A stretch of 64,000 bases of DNA from Planctomycetota bacterium (GCA_029260755.1 JAJDCQ010000021.1:185381-249380), one strand, 5' to 3'; shown: positions 18,096 through 26,202, counted from the stretch's first letter. Notes: a model not told the origin generated them from the letters alone. Translations and numbers: made by a program.

Positions 18096-18332
18096 GTGGC
18101 TAGAAGAAAGCAGCTAGTCGTCTCCTCGGAGGTGAAGCTGGCCAAGAGACTCCGACCCTGCCACCACAACAAGAAGGGGCACCAGATCAAGAAGGGCGAG
18201 GTCGTCCTCGAAGTCCGGCACGGGATGGGCACTAAGGGGTACTGCTTGCCCTGTGCTCGGGAGATGCTCACCGCGGCTGAGGAGACCTTGCAGGGGCTGA
18301 GGGCTGATCTGGCACGCTTCCTGCCGGCGTAG
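18096..18332 (+). CDS. Small zinc-binding-like protein, helicase operon
   Basis: A 78-aa basic protein with a GTG start at 18096 behind a perfect AGGAGG (18085-18090). C22, H23/H24, H29, C50 and C53 (pattern C-H-H-N-K-K-G-H ... Y-C-L-P-C-A) could form one zinc site. The I-K-K-G-E-x-V-L-E-V segment between them recalls PARP-type zinc fingers that read DNA ends or structures, but the match is loose. It follows the helicase by 9 bp and completes a three-gene operon, so it may be the DNA-sensing accessory of that helicase. Confidence 0.68.
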   Translation: MARRKQLVVSSEVKLAKRLRPCHHNKKGHQIKKGEVVLEVRHGMGTKGYCLPCAREMLTAAEETLQGLRADLARFLPA

Positions 18333-18630
18333 CGAACGAAGAAGCGGGCCTTGTACGATTCTGCCGATCGCCGGCCACAGAGGTCAGCACGAGCGCCTGC
18401 ACCGCGCAGCAGGAGCACTTCCTGCGTACCGCGTGAGGGGCATCGAGCGCAGAGCGAGGGAGCAAGGCCGGACCCTAGACATTGGTTTCTCAAACTCGAT
18501 GCCGTAAGTCCCCTTCTTCCGTGCCGATCGACGTAAGTAGGACGTTTGCGAGCGCAAGATCGGCCACGCCCGGCCACACATGGCGCCCCGCCGCGCTGCT
18601 GAGGTAGCGTGTCGCGCTCGGAGGCCCGCC
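18333..18630. other. Intergenic stretch, no gene seen
   Basis: 298 bp between two plus-strand genes. GTAAGTCC/GTAAGTAG occur about 27 bp apart near 18505-18540, and the core CGTAAGTCC is seen again in an inverted repeat at 29750. I see no terminator with a T-run. The far right end carries GGAGG for the next gene. Confidence 0.4.
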
Positions 18631-19938
18631 ATGCCACCCGCCCACATCCGCCTCCCTCACGCCGGACGCGACCACACCGTCGCCACGCCGCTCTTTGTCG
18701 CGGTGTGGCGCGTGATCGTCGACGCGTTCGCTGGCGGGCCCGCTGACTGGCGGACGTTGGCCCTCCCGAGGCACCACCGTCGCTGCACCCTCGCGCAGCA
18801 GCTTTCGGCCGACCGCGCCCTCTCCCTCGACGTCCTCCTCCGACTGCTCGCGCCGCCGTCCTACCGGAACACGATGCAGGCGACCGGGCAGTTCATGGCC
18901 GCGAACGGCGACGTTGTGCAGGACGACGAGACGCGGACGGCATCGGGCCGTACGGTCAAGGCGGCCCGCCTTTCATCCGCAGCCCTCGCGGCCTGGGACG
19001 AGCTGCCCGAGCAGGAGCGGGAGCGCCAGCTCCTCGTCGCGTGCGCGCTCATCGATGCCGACGTCGAGGCCGAGACAGACGGACGCGCCGAGCTGCTTGG
19101 GCTGGAGATCACGGAGCCCGCACCGCGTCCGCTGGCCACCGCCCCGGCATCCTCGCCCAGCCAGACCCGCGCCGACTTCGTCCGCGTACTCGTCGAGTGG
19201 ATCGAGCGGGAGCCCTTCCAGCCGCGGTACCGGCGCAAGTCGTTCGGCCCGCCAGTAGTTGGGTGGGGCTCGCGGCTCGCCGCCTACTTCTGGCCGACAC
19301 CGGCCGTGGGCTTCGCGCAGACTGCACGCACCCTTGCCCCGCTCCTTGCGGAGGCAAAGAGGCTCGCGGACGCCCTCGGCGACGACGATTGGAGCGAAGC
19401 GGACGGCCGCGGGGCGGTAGCGTTCGCCCAAGCGGTCTTCTCTTGGGGTGGAGTCCCGCAGCCGAAGCCCGCCCCGGCGACGGTCGCGGCTGTCTTCCGT
19501 AGCGCCCTCACTGGACGCGAGCACGCGGGCGCGCCGATGAACTCGGGCTGGACGAAGGTGGCGGCCTTCGCGACCGCCCACCTCGAAAGCGAGGCGGAGG
19601 GGGTCGTCCCCCAGGTCATCTGGGATAGCCGCGTCGCGACCGCCGTGACGTTTCGGCTCGACGAGCTGCTGCACCGCGCCGAGCGTCGAGACCCCCGCGT
19701 ACTGTTCCCAGGCGTTGGCACCGTCAGTGGGCGGGGAGGAACCAGGCCCCGCTCGTTGTTGCTGCGCTGGCCGTCGGGCTACGGGCGCTGGGACGCACAG
19801 TTCGCGGGAAGCGAGCTGGTCGCATCCGTTCGGGACCGCCTCAACGAGAGCGGCTCGGTGATGGCGGAGCCCGATGGCGGAACGGCGCCATGGTCCGTAC
19901 GCGGAGTTGAGATGGTGCTGTTCATGGACGGGTACTAG
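18631..19938 (+). CDS. Unrecognised 435-aa protein
   Basis: The start at ATG 18631 (MPPAHIRLPHAGRDH) is supported by CGGAGG upstream; 17 more upstream codons are open but Arg-rich. There is no signal peptide, transmembrane segment or motif I can name. The sequence looks like a soluble alpha/beta protein with a Pro/Ala linker near residues 168-185. Two aromatic segments (F-G-P-P-V-V-G-W-G; Y-F-W-P-T-P) lie in the middle, and a hydrophobic strand V-E-M-V-L-F-M-D-G-Y ends the chain. Consistent codon use with strong third-position GC supports a real gene. It stands alone between the helicase cassette and a mobile-element-type zinc protein. Confidence 0.65.
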   Translation: MPPAHIRLPHAGRDHTVATPLFVAVWRVIVDAFAGGPADWRTLALPRHHRRCTLAQQLSADRALSLDVLLRLLAPPSYRNTMQATGQFMAANGDVVQDDETRTASGRTVKAARLSSAALAAWDELPEQERERQLLVACALIDADVEAETDGRAELLGLEITEPAPRPLATAPASSPSQTRADFVRVLVEWIEREPFQPRYRRKSFGPPVVGWGSRLAAYFWPTPAVGFAQTARTLAPLLAEAKRLADALGDDDWSEADGRGAVAFAQAVFSWGGVPQPKPAPATVAAVFRSALTGREHAGAPMNSGWTKVAAFATAHLESEAEGVVPQVIWDSRVATAVTFRLDELLHRAERRDPRVLFPGVGTVSGRGGTRPRSLLLRWPSGYGRWDAQFAGSELVASVRDRLNESGSVMAEPDGGTAPWSVRGVEMVLFMDGY

Positions 19939-20083
19939 AGCGAGGGCGTCCGCGCGCTCGGGCGATGGACTGGCCTGGAGCCGTCGCTTGGCTGCCCCGC
20001 CCGCCGGCTACTCGAACTGCTCCAGCTCGACCTCGTGGGAGAGCACGGCCTTCGGCTGCCGCTGCCTCAAGATCCACCCCGTG

Positions 20084-20584
20084 TTAGCGGCGGCGTGAAT
20101 CCGCGGGATTTCGGCGTTCAAGTCGGCGGTGAGAACCCGCACCCGCGATGGCGGTCTGGCTGGAGCGGAACAGAGTGTCGCGAACGAAGCGCCGTCGTGG
20201 CCGGCGCTTGACGAATCCGAGCCGCAGAAACGCGCCGCCCTCGTGGTCACACTTCGCGCAGCCGCTTCTCGGATCCTGCGGTCCGCGCGGAGCAACGGCG
20301 GCGACGATGCGTCGAGGCGAAGGACGATGATGCGTGACATCGCCACGAACTTCGCGCTCGCTCCCTCGAAGTCGCTCTCGACGCGCACGCTGACGCGTAG
20401 CTGCCTTCGCTCTCCCTCGCGCGGTCTGCTGGTAGCGTCGAGCTGCCTCGCGGACGCTCTCGCGTCGAGCGGCGTCTCGACACGACTCCGAGCAGTACCG
20501 CTGGCCGCGGTCACAGGTCCGGCAGATGCGAGCCTGCGCTCTACATCGCGCGCATAGGAAGAGGCGATCGGTGTCGGTCTTCAT
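20084..20584 (-). CDS. Mobile-element-associated Cys-rich zinc protein
   Basis: A 166-aa protein, start ATG 20584 (MKTDTDRLF; another ATG lies 9 bp upstream). The N-terminus has C-A-R-C...C-R-T-C-D-R-G-Q-R-Y-C-S-E-S-C-R-D-A-A-R-R-E-S, then R-R-Y-Q-Q-T-A-R-G-R, a basic helix, V-T-H-H, and a late C-A-K-C ... F-L-R-L-G-F-V-K-R-R. I recall this layout (double CxxC, RRYQ helix, VTH, C-terminal C..C/FLR-GF) from small proteins scattered in transposon-rich regions of many high-GC bacteria; their function is unknown to me. It appears full length. Here it marks a patch of mobile DNA, although I see no transposase beside it. Confidence 0.6.
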   Translation of the reverse strand: MKTDTDRLFLCARCRAQARICRTCDRGQRYCSESCRDAARRESVREAARRYQQTARGRAKAATRQRARRERLRGSEREVRGDVTHHRPSPRRIVAAVAPRGPQDPRSGCAKCDHEGGAFLRLGFVKRRPRRRFVRDTLFRSSQTAIAGAGSHRRLERRNPADSRRR

Positions 20585-20912
20585 CGCGTGCATCTTCTCG
20601 CGGAACGGCTGCCCATCAAGAACCAGAGCCACCGTTCGTCTACGACGAGGGAACCAGAGCCACGTGGAACCAGGTCCAGGTCGCCGTCGCCCGGCGCGGA
20701 CGCGGATCCTCGCCGCCGAACCAACCGCCGGAATCACGCGGATTCAGACCGCCGTTGACACCCCGTCTTCGTCTCGACTCCGTCTTCGGGGAGCGTGACG
20801 TCGGCGGCCTCAAACGCAGCCCGGACCTTCGCTGTGAGTGGGCATGGGCCGAGCAGGCGGGGCCAGCGCCGAGGGGGTCCGGCCCTGGGCGTGGCACGGC
20901 CAATTGTGAACC
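20585..20912. other. Intergenic stretch, no gene seen
   Basis: 328 bp between the stop of the kinase gene and the start of the zinc protein, both leftward. I find no supported ORF, no T-tailed hairpin and no terminal inverted repeat that would define an insertion sequence. Confidence 0.4.
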
Positions 20913-22322
20913 TCAGGTCTCCTCCTCAGGCTGACCTGGATCCCTACGAAGGTAGTCGACGAAGGCTCGGCCCGACTCGGTTACGAAGAAATACTCCCCT
21001 AGAGGATCGCCGGATTCGATTGCCGCGACGGGCGAGATGAGGCCGAGTCCGGCCAAGTTCTGAATCAACGGGTCTTGCATGCTCTCGGGCTCGCCCCGCT
21101 CCCGCAAGACAGCTTGGAGGTCGCCGAGGTAAAGGCGGTTGGGCTCTTCCCATTTGGGATCATGCCGAACGCGGCTCACCACGACGGTCTCGATCTCGTC
21201 CAGTTGGTCCAGCCGGCGGCGCAGCGTCGCCTCTGCATAGCGAGACCTTTCGACTCCGATGGCGCCAGGCGCAGCGGGAGCGCCCTCCGCGCCCTCAGTG
21301 TCGGAGGCGAATGCTCCCTCGAACGCGCTACGGATTTCGACGAAGTCGAACACGTTTCTCGTCCACAGGTCTTGGATAACGCCCTTGCCGCGCTGCGCTG
21401 CATCCAAGAGCCGGAGAAGAACGCGGTATAGCTGCATGAAGTCGCACTGAACGCGCAGGCCTTCTCGCTGAGTGGACAGAAGTGCCAAGCTGCCGATGTA
21501 TTGGATGTCGATGATCTTTACGATTCCATCCAGACCTACCAGGATGTTCCCCTCGTGAAAGTCGAGGTGCGTGAGACCATTCGCGTGGATCGCTTCAAGT
21601 CCACCCAGCAGTGCCTCGCCGATTCTGCGGATTTCTGCCGCGTCGTTCAGCCCACCAGCGAGAACGTCGTCGAGAGTGCGACCATCGACGTACTCCATGA
21701 CCACGGCGTCCGCGTCCTCACCAGTCTCAGGGTGCGCGACCTCGGCTAGTTCGTGAACCGTGGCTACGCTAGGGTGGTTGACGCGAGCAAGCGCCTTAGC
21801 GTGACCGAGCGCGTCACACACCTGCTGCATCGCAGGCTTGATGAACTTCACGGCGACCTCGCGACCCAACAGCGTGTCGCGTGCGAGCCAGACCTCCCCA
21901 GCGGCCCCCTCCCCTAACCGCTTCTGGAACTCAAGGTGTCCGGTGGCGATAGACGGCTCTCCATCGATAGTGTCGGCTCCAGTCTCTGCGTCATGGGCCT
22001 CAGGATTGGACGCAGGCCTGGAGGCCGCGCGAGGCGGACCACCCTCTAGGGCTTCGAGAAGGGGCCGAAACTCGTTCAAGAGGAACTCCCGACGCTCCGC
22101 ATACTTCTCGAAACGCGGCTTGATGAACGCCCAAAACTGACCGAGGTTGCGGCACGTTCGGACAAAGCGCGGAACATGTTCCTTCAGATCCGACGCTCCC
22201 GCGAGAATCTCGCGGAGCCGGCGATACTCGGCGTCGCTCTCGATCCCACCGGTCGCGCGAGAGATCAACAAGTTCTGCAAGCTCTCTGCCTGCTCAAGCA
22301 ATTCGTCGCGACGCTCAGTCAC
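20913..22322 (-). CDS. Atypical protein kinase with N-terminal helical domain
   Basis: About 469 aa from GTG 22322 (VTERRDELLEQAE); an ATG at 22343 adds 7 codons and overlaps the small ORF more. Residues 1-100 form a helical domain (RDELLEQAESLQNLL... F-V-R-T-C-R-N-L-G-Q-F-W-x-F-I-K... Y-A-E-R-R-E-F-L) that I associate with N-termini of predicted anti-phage proteins. A kinase fold follows: G-loop L-G-E-G-A-A-G-E-V-W, A-V-K-F-I-K, a catalytic loop H-L-D-F-H-E-G-N instead of HRDxKxxN, and I-I-D-I-Q in place of DFG. The catalytic Asp and Asn are kept, but the activation segment is short. The last 120 residues look like a winged-helix end domain. It may act as a signalling or abortive-infection kinase. 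Confidence 0.75.
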   Translation of the reverse strand: MTERRDELLEQAESLQNLLISRATGGIESDAEYRRLREILAGASDLKEHVPRFVRTCRNLGQFWAFIKPRFEKYAERREFLLNEFRPLLEALEGGPPRAASRPASNPEAHDAETGADTIDGEPSIATGHLEFQKRLGEGAAGEVWLARDTLLGREVAVKFIKPAMQQVCDALGHAKALARVNHPSVATVHELAEVAHPETGEDADAVVMEYVDGRTLDDVLAGGLNDAAEIRRIGEALLGGLEAIHANGLTHLDFHEGNILVGLDGIVKIIDIQYIGSLALLSTQREGLRVQCDFMQLYRVLLRLLDAAQRGKGVIQDLWTRNVFDFVEIRSAFEGAFASDTEGAEGAPAAPGAIGVERSRYAEATLRRRLDQLDEIETVVVSRVRHDPKWEEPNRLYLGDLQAVLRERGEPESMQDPLIQNLAGLGLISPVAAIESGDPLGEYFFVTESGRAFVDYLRRDPGQPEEET

Positions 22323-22485
22323 AGTACGTTCCCGGTGGCCCAATCGGTTGCTCGAACTGGATCTTGGTGTAGTCGCGCTCGCTGAGGTGGAACGGACCGA
22401 ACTCGCAACGGGTCTCGTTGATCATGGACTCCTTCAGGCTCGTCAGCAGGTGGGGCTCGTGGTCCCTGCCTCCGCCCTCGCGCAC
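22315..22485 (-). CDS. Small 56-aa ORF coupled to the kinase
   Basis: A GTG at 22485 follows AAGGGGGAGTC, a good ribosome site, and the frame runs to a TGA that overlaps the kinase start region (stop 22315, kinase GTG 22322). The peptide is VREGGGRDHEPHLLTSLKES, then M-I-N-E-T-R-C-E-F-G-P-F-H-L-S-E-R-D-Y-T-K and more. It is soluble and mixed-charge. Overlap, ribosome site and protein-like composition support a real small gene. It could be an inhibitor, activator or sensor for the kinase. No family is recognised. Confidence 0.5.
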   Translation of the reverse strand: MREGGGRDHEPHLLTSLKESMINETRCEFGPFHLSERDYTKIQFEQPIGPPGTYCD

Positions 22486-22670
22486 GACTCCCCCTTCGTT
22501 CCGTCAAGCCGACCGGCCAATTGTCGTCCGCGTGCCCGTCGGCCGCCACCACGCGCTCCAGCCGCGCCGCGTCGGCCACCGACGACTCAGCCTGGTGTAG
22601 CACGGAGGGGCCGCCAGGCCGATTCCGACGAGGCGGGGAGGGCGTCCCAGCCTCGCCTTCGTCGCTTGGG

Positions 22671-22924
22671 CTACACCGGCTGGCACGCCGCCCCAGTCCA
22701 GAGCGAGTCGATGAACGCGATGGGGTTGGTGATGTCAGAGAGCACGATCGAGACGTCACCTCCACTCGTGCGGGTGTGGCGCCGCACGCCCTGCAAGGCG
22801 CCGACGACCGCCACCGGGAACGGCGGGACGTTGACGATGACATGGAGCCCGCTCCCGTCCGACGGGTACGGCGACGGGCGAGCGAGCTGAGTGCGATCTC
22901 GATCTTTGAGGGGATCGTGATCAC
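22671..22924 (-). pseudogene. Possible frameshifted coding remnant
   Basis: In the minus frame ending at TAG 22671 the last ~55 codons (S-G-L-H-V-I-V-N-V-P-P-F-P-V, then S-I-V-L-S-D-I-T-N-P-I-A-F-I-D) have strong third-position GC and a protein-like pattern, but no start in frame. A GTG at 22924 opens a convincing N-terminus in a different frame (VITIPSKIEIALSSLARRR). One indel near 22860 would join them. It may be a decayed small gene; product unknown. Confidence 0.3.
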
Positions 22925-23114
22925 GGAAATCGAGGGGTTCCCGATTCCGGTTCCCGTCCGCCCTTAGGGAGGGGGGAATCGGGAATCGGAATCGTTCAGC
23001 CGGTAGCCTCCGCGCGCCTTCATGATGCGTCTCTCGTCGCGGAGCCGGGCGAGCCCGGTGCATCCCTCGGCGCCAAGAAGTGTGGCTGGCGCCGCCCGAG
23101 CGGGCCTGGGAACA

Positions 23115-23150
23115 GCAGGCCCCACGAACTCGAAAGTCCGCGGGGCCTGC
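23115..23150. repeat. Perfect 9-bp inverted repeat
   Basis: GCAGGCCCC at 23115-23123 and GGGGCCTGC at 23142-23150, with an 18-nt loop. It immediately precedes the pentamer-rich run, so the two may form one structured element. Confidence 0.45.
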
Positions 23151-23152
23151 AC

Positions 23153-23194
23153 CTTGCCATGCCTTGCCTCGCCATGCCCTGCCTTGCCATGCCT
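23153..23194 (+). repeat. Degenerate TGCCA/TGCCT repeat run
   Basis: About 42 bp built from irregular repeats of TTGCC, ATGCC and CTGCC-type units. It has no G-A purine runs and is unlike its neighbours in composition. Function unknown; slippage during replication could change its length. Confidence 0.5.
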
Positions 23195-23359
23195 TTGGGG
23201 GCACCGAAGTCCGGTGTTGCCCGGTGGGCAGTAAGGCAACCGCTCCGCGTCGTGCGGACCGCGGAACGGTGGGCTTTAGGCCGGGTCACCGCAGAGGACG
23301 TTACGCGCCTACGCGCACCCTCCAACCGCGCTGCCCCTACAAGGTCTGCCTTCGTTATA

Positions 23360-23384
23360 CCCGTCTGCCGTCGGCTCAGACGGG
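23360..23384 (+). promoter_or_regulatory. Perfect 8-bp palindrome upstream of HTH gene
   Basis: CCCGTCTG (23360-23367) and CAGACGGG (23377-23384) with a 9-nt spacer, 80 bp before the HTH gene start. TTATAC just before it could be a -10 element. It could be an operator for the HTH protein or, as RNA, a short hairpin. Confidence 0.4.
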
Positions 23385-23463
23385 CACGTAGGAGATCGAG
23401 ATCGCACGCAGCCAGGAACGCCCGCTCCCGCGGGCGACTGGAGGCATCGGAAGGAGGACCAAA

Positions 23464-23838
23464 GTGCGGACGAGCAGCAACAAGATCGCGGCCCGTGGCG
23501 GTGAGGTTGAGATCCGGGTCATCTACCGCCCCGCGCCGGGCGACGACGACGTGGACCTGGTCGAGGTGCTAGCGCGACGGGTAGCCGCGCGCTTGGCCGA
23601 CGAGCTGGGGCTCCGGGAGCCCCGTCCCGTCGCCGACGCCGATGCGATCCTCTCCGCGGACGAGGCGGCGGCCCTGGCGGGCGTGACCCCACGGACGCTC
23701 CGGCGTTGGATCGCCAGTGGGCGACTGCGGGCCGGACGGACCCACGTCGCGGGTAGCGGGCGCGTACGTGTCCGGCGGGCGGACGTCCTAGAGGCGATCG
23801 GGTTGGGCGGCGACACGCGGAATCCTCGTCAGCGCTGA
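23464..23838 (+). CDS. HTH (excisionase/MerR-type) regulator
   Basis: A 124-aa protein with GTG at 23464 behind AAGGAGGACC. The C-terminal half (residues about 60-118) carries L-S-A-D-E-A-A-A-L-A-G-V-T-P-R-T-L-R-R-W-I, then R-V-R-V-R-R-A-D-V-L-E-A-I-G, a winged HTH of the excisionase/AlpA type. The N-terminal 50 residues include a strand and a short helix pair (V-E-I-R-V-I-Y-R, then L-V-E-V-L-A-R-R-V-A-A-R-L). It lies upstream of the unknown/nuclease-UDG pair on the same strand and probably regulates them through the nearby palindrome. Confidence 0.7.
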   Translation: MRTSSNKIAARGGEVEIRVIYRPAPGDDDVDLVEVLARRVAARLADELGLREPRPVADADAILSADEAAALAGVTPRTLRRWIASGRLRAGRTHVAGSGRVRVRRADVLEAIGLGGDTRNPRQR

Positions 23839-23924
23839 CGGGCGGCATGGCCCCTCATGCGCGGCTTGCGCGAGACCCAAGGCGAGCCTACCGTCTGCTC
23901 AACCAACGAAGAGCAGAGGCAACC

Positions 23925-24575
23925 GTGGCAAAGAAGCGACGCGGCAGTCGGAGCAGGACGGGGTCGCGTCGGCGCGTTGACCAGAGCGTTCGCCCGCACC
24001 GAAACCGTGGTCGGAGTCGCGAAGCCGTCTACGCGGAGGCGCATCGGTGGCGCCTTGCGATGGCGGAGGTAGCACGGGAGCAGGGGTTGACTCTCGCCGA
24101 CCTGGTACCGAGTCCTGCCCACAGATCGCCACGCCTTCGCCTTCTCGCCGAAGAGGTCACTCGTCGGGTCGGATTCGAGGTCAGAACTCACAGCATCAGA
24201 GCCCTGCTGCTCATAGAGCCGGACCTCGTTGCGGCCTACCTCGATGGTCGACCGCCGACGCCCGAGCAACGTCGCGAGACCGCGGTGCGCAAGCAGCGGT
24301 CGTCGATCCTCCGCACGCTCCACCCGGATCGGCAACCGGAGCCAGCGCCGGAACCGACCTCGTCCTTCGCGAGCAATCCACACGAGATCCTACAAGAACT
24401 CAATCAGCTCGTGGAGGCGACGGAGTCGGCGAGCCGCCAGCTTCAGCGCGCGATAGCGCGGATACGGCCGATGCTGACCGGGCTTGCAGAGGCGAGGGCC
24501 CTCCTGAAGGAGGTGCGGCTTCGGCTATGCGGCGAGCCAACCGCAGAAGTCTCGGCCACCGACGGGAGGAGCTGA
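23925..24575 (+). CDS. Unrecognised Arg-rich protein coupled to nuclease-UDG gene
   Basis: A 216-aa protein; the GTG at 23925 (VAKKRRGSRSRTG) is the likeliest start. The first 35 residues are strongly basic. A helical region follows (residues 40-120: W-R-L-A-M-A-E-V-A-R-E-Q-G-L-T-L-A-D-L), then a Pro-rich linker, then a coiled-coil-like C-terminus (about 150-200: I-L-Q-E-L-N-Q-L-V-E-A-T-E-S-A). Its TGA overlaps the ATG of the next gene (TGATG at 24573-24577). This tight coupling and the DNA-binding-like tail suggest a partner that brings the downstream enzyme to nucleic acid. Confidence 0.62.
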   Translation: MAKKRRGSRSRTGSRRRVDQSVRPHRNRGRSREAVYAEAHRWRLAMAEVAREQGLTLADLVPSPAHRSPRLRLLAEEVTRRVGFEVRTHSIRALLLIEPDLVAAYLDGRPPTPEQRRETAVRKQRSSILRTLHPDRQPEPAPEPTSSFASNPHEILQELNQLVEATESASRQLQRAIARIRPMLTGLAEARALLKEVRLRLCGEPTAEVSATDGRS

Positions 24576-26173
24576 TGAGTCGAGAGGGGAAGCGTGACAA
24601 CGTTCAGGGGATGCGAGAGCTTGCCGACCGATACGCGGCCGAGCTGGACGCCCAGTTCCAGACCCTCAACCACTTCGCCAACCATGCCGGTGAGATCGGG
24701 CGGGCGCACGAGTACTTCCTGCGGACGATCCTGCGTCGCTTCCTGCCAGCGAGGTTTCGAGTCGGGACGGGGTTCATCGCTTCCCCGAACAGGACGTCGC
24801 CCCAACAGGACGTGCTGGTCTACGACCCGGCGAAGTCGCCGCTGCTCTTCGAGGCCGGCGATCTCGTCGTCGTGGACGCCGAGGCCACGGCAGCGGCAAT
24901 TGAGGTCAAGTCGGAGCTTTCTGGCTCGCGCCTCAAGGATGCGTGCAGGAAGCTCCTCAACGAGATGGCCTCCTCGGGCGGACAGACATTCCACGGGCTC
25001 TATGCGTGGGATAGCTCAAGTCTCGGCGTGTGGATTGAAGCGGCATGGGACATCGTCCGAGAGCGGGCAAAGGAGACCGGACGGCATCGATTCGACTTTC
25101 CCGTAGTCTACGTACGAGATCGATTCCTGCTCTTCCCGAACCACGACGGGAACTGGTGGAGTCCCCCTTTCCGCGTGCTCCGAGTGGAGGAACACAGCGA
25201 AGGGGCGGCGCTCCTGGGGTTCATCGGGATGCTCTGGTTCCGGCTGCAAGAACATCGCGTGGACTGGCCTTGGTGGCTCGATGGCTGGTCAGAGGAGCTG
25301 AAGTCACTGGAGATGATCGAGTGGCCTGACGACATCAAGAAGGCGATGCAGGCAGAGCACCCTGACGCCCCGGCTCCCACAGAGACAACCTGCTCCGTGC
25401 CGGAGACTGCTGGCACGGCTCCAGGCAGGTCCGACGCCGATGCCTTCCGGCGTGCCTACGAGGTGCTGGAGTCTCGCATGGCGCAGCTCGCCGAGTCCGA
25501 CGGCGACCTCTACGTCCCCAACGTGGCGCCGACGAGACCGGTGGACTTCGTCCTGATCTGCATGGAGCCTTCTTTCGGTCACTGGGCGTCCATTGAGGAA
25601 GCGCGGGCCCAACTCCAAGACGGGTTTCGCAACTTCTTGTATTCGATCGGGGACTTCATCCTCCACTACTGCGCGCGGAACTACCTCTGTCGCGAAAGGC
25701 GGGCGTTCCACCTCACCGACATGTCGAAGGGGGCCATGCTCGTGAAGAAGGCGGGAGAGGCGAGGAAGAAGCGCTACGCGCGGTGGCACGCGCTCCTCGT
25801 CGACGAAGTGCAGCTCGTGGCGAAGGACGGAGCCCGCGCCATCGCCGTCGGCTCGGTGGTGAAGAAGCACCTAGACAAGCACGGCCTCCCGGTTCCCGTG
25901 AGCAAGGTGCTGCATTACTCAGTTCAGGCACGACTCGCCCGAAACAAGGGGATCGCGGGACACGAGGCCGCCTACGAGGACTTCCGGGGCTCCGTGTCCT
26001 TTCGAGACATCGTTGCCGATGCCACCGAGGTCTTGCGCGCGTCGGGCATCCCGGACGCCCTTCAGGAGGAAACCCTGGCGCGTCTGAAGCGCAGCAAGTT
26101 CACCGACTCGGAGGAGAAGCTGATCTTCAACTACAAGCTCGCATTCGAGTCGCTGGCGACCGAGACCGCGTAG
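24575..26173 (+). CDS. DUF6602-type nuclease domain fused to a uracil-DNA-glycosylase-like domain
   Basis: A 532-aa protein. Residues about 20-260 match the pattern of DUF6602-type nuclease-like proteins: E-Y-F-L-R-T-I-L-R-R-F-L-P, V-G-T-G-F-I, S-P-Q-Q-D-V-L-V-Y-D (about 75-83) and A-A-I-E-V-K-S-E-L (about 107-115), giving a D...E-x-K active site. A Pro/Ala linker (about 265-295) leads to a second domain: F-V-L-I-C-M-E-P-S-F-G-H-W (about 326-337), H-L-T-D-M-S-K-G-A-M, a hydrophobic strand A-I-A-V-G-S-V-V, and V-L-H-Y-S-V-Q-A (about 444-451). That order fits the UDG superfamily fold, with MEPS and HYS standing where UDGs have GxDP and HPS. The UDG call is pattern-based. It may recognise modified bases in phage DNA and cut. 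Confidence 0.72.
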   Translation: MSREGKRDNVQGMRELADRYAAELDAQFQTLNHFANHAGEIGRAHEYFLRTILRRFLPARFRVGTGFIASPNRTSPQQDVLVYDPAKSPLLFEAGDLVVVDAEATAAAIEVKSELSGSRLKDACRKLLNEMASSGGQTFHGLYAWDSSSLGVWIEAAWDIVRERAKETGRHRFDFPVVYVRDRFLLFPNHDGNWWSPPFRVLRVEEHSEGAALLGFIGMLWFRLQEHRVDWPWWLDGWSEELKSLEMIEWPDDIKKAMQAEHPDAPAPTETTCSVPETAGTAPGRSDADAFRRAYEVLESRMAQLAESDGDLYVPNVAPTRPVDFVLICMEPSFGHWASIEEARAQLQDGFRNFLYSIGDFILHYCARNYLCRERRAFHLTDMSKGAMLVKKAGEARKKRYARWHALLVDEVQLVAKDGARAIAVGSVVKKHLDKHGLPVPVSKVLHYSVQARLARNKGIAGHEAAYEDFRGSVSFRDIVADATEVLRASGIPDALQEETLARLKRSKFTDSEEKLIFNYKLAFESLATETA

Positions 26174-26202
26174 CATCTGGCGTCACTTCGGAGCCACTCG
26201 GA

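Larger units (their letters stand above)
22486..23463. other. 978-bp region without an intact gene; structured repeats
   Basis: Between the leftward kinase pair and the rightward HTH operon. It holds a possible broken coding piece on the minus strand, a 9-bp perfect inverted repeat followed by a TGCCA/TGCCT repeat run, and an 8-bp perfect palindrome near the HTH gene; these are listed separately. Otherwise I see no intact ORF with a ribosome site. Confidence 0.5.

Noticed and set aside
20008..20912. An insertion sequence around the Cys-rich zinc protein
   Set aside because: No transposase and no terminal inverted repeats were found; only the protein type suggests mobile DNA.
23153..23194. 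CRISPR array
   Set aside because: The units are too short and irregular, with no spacers and no cas genes nearby.
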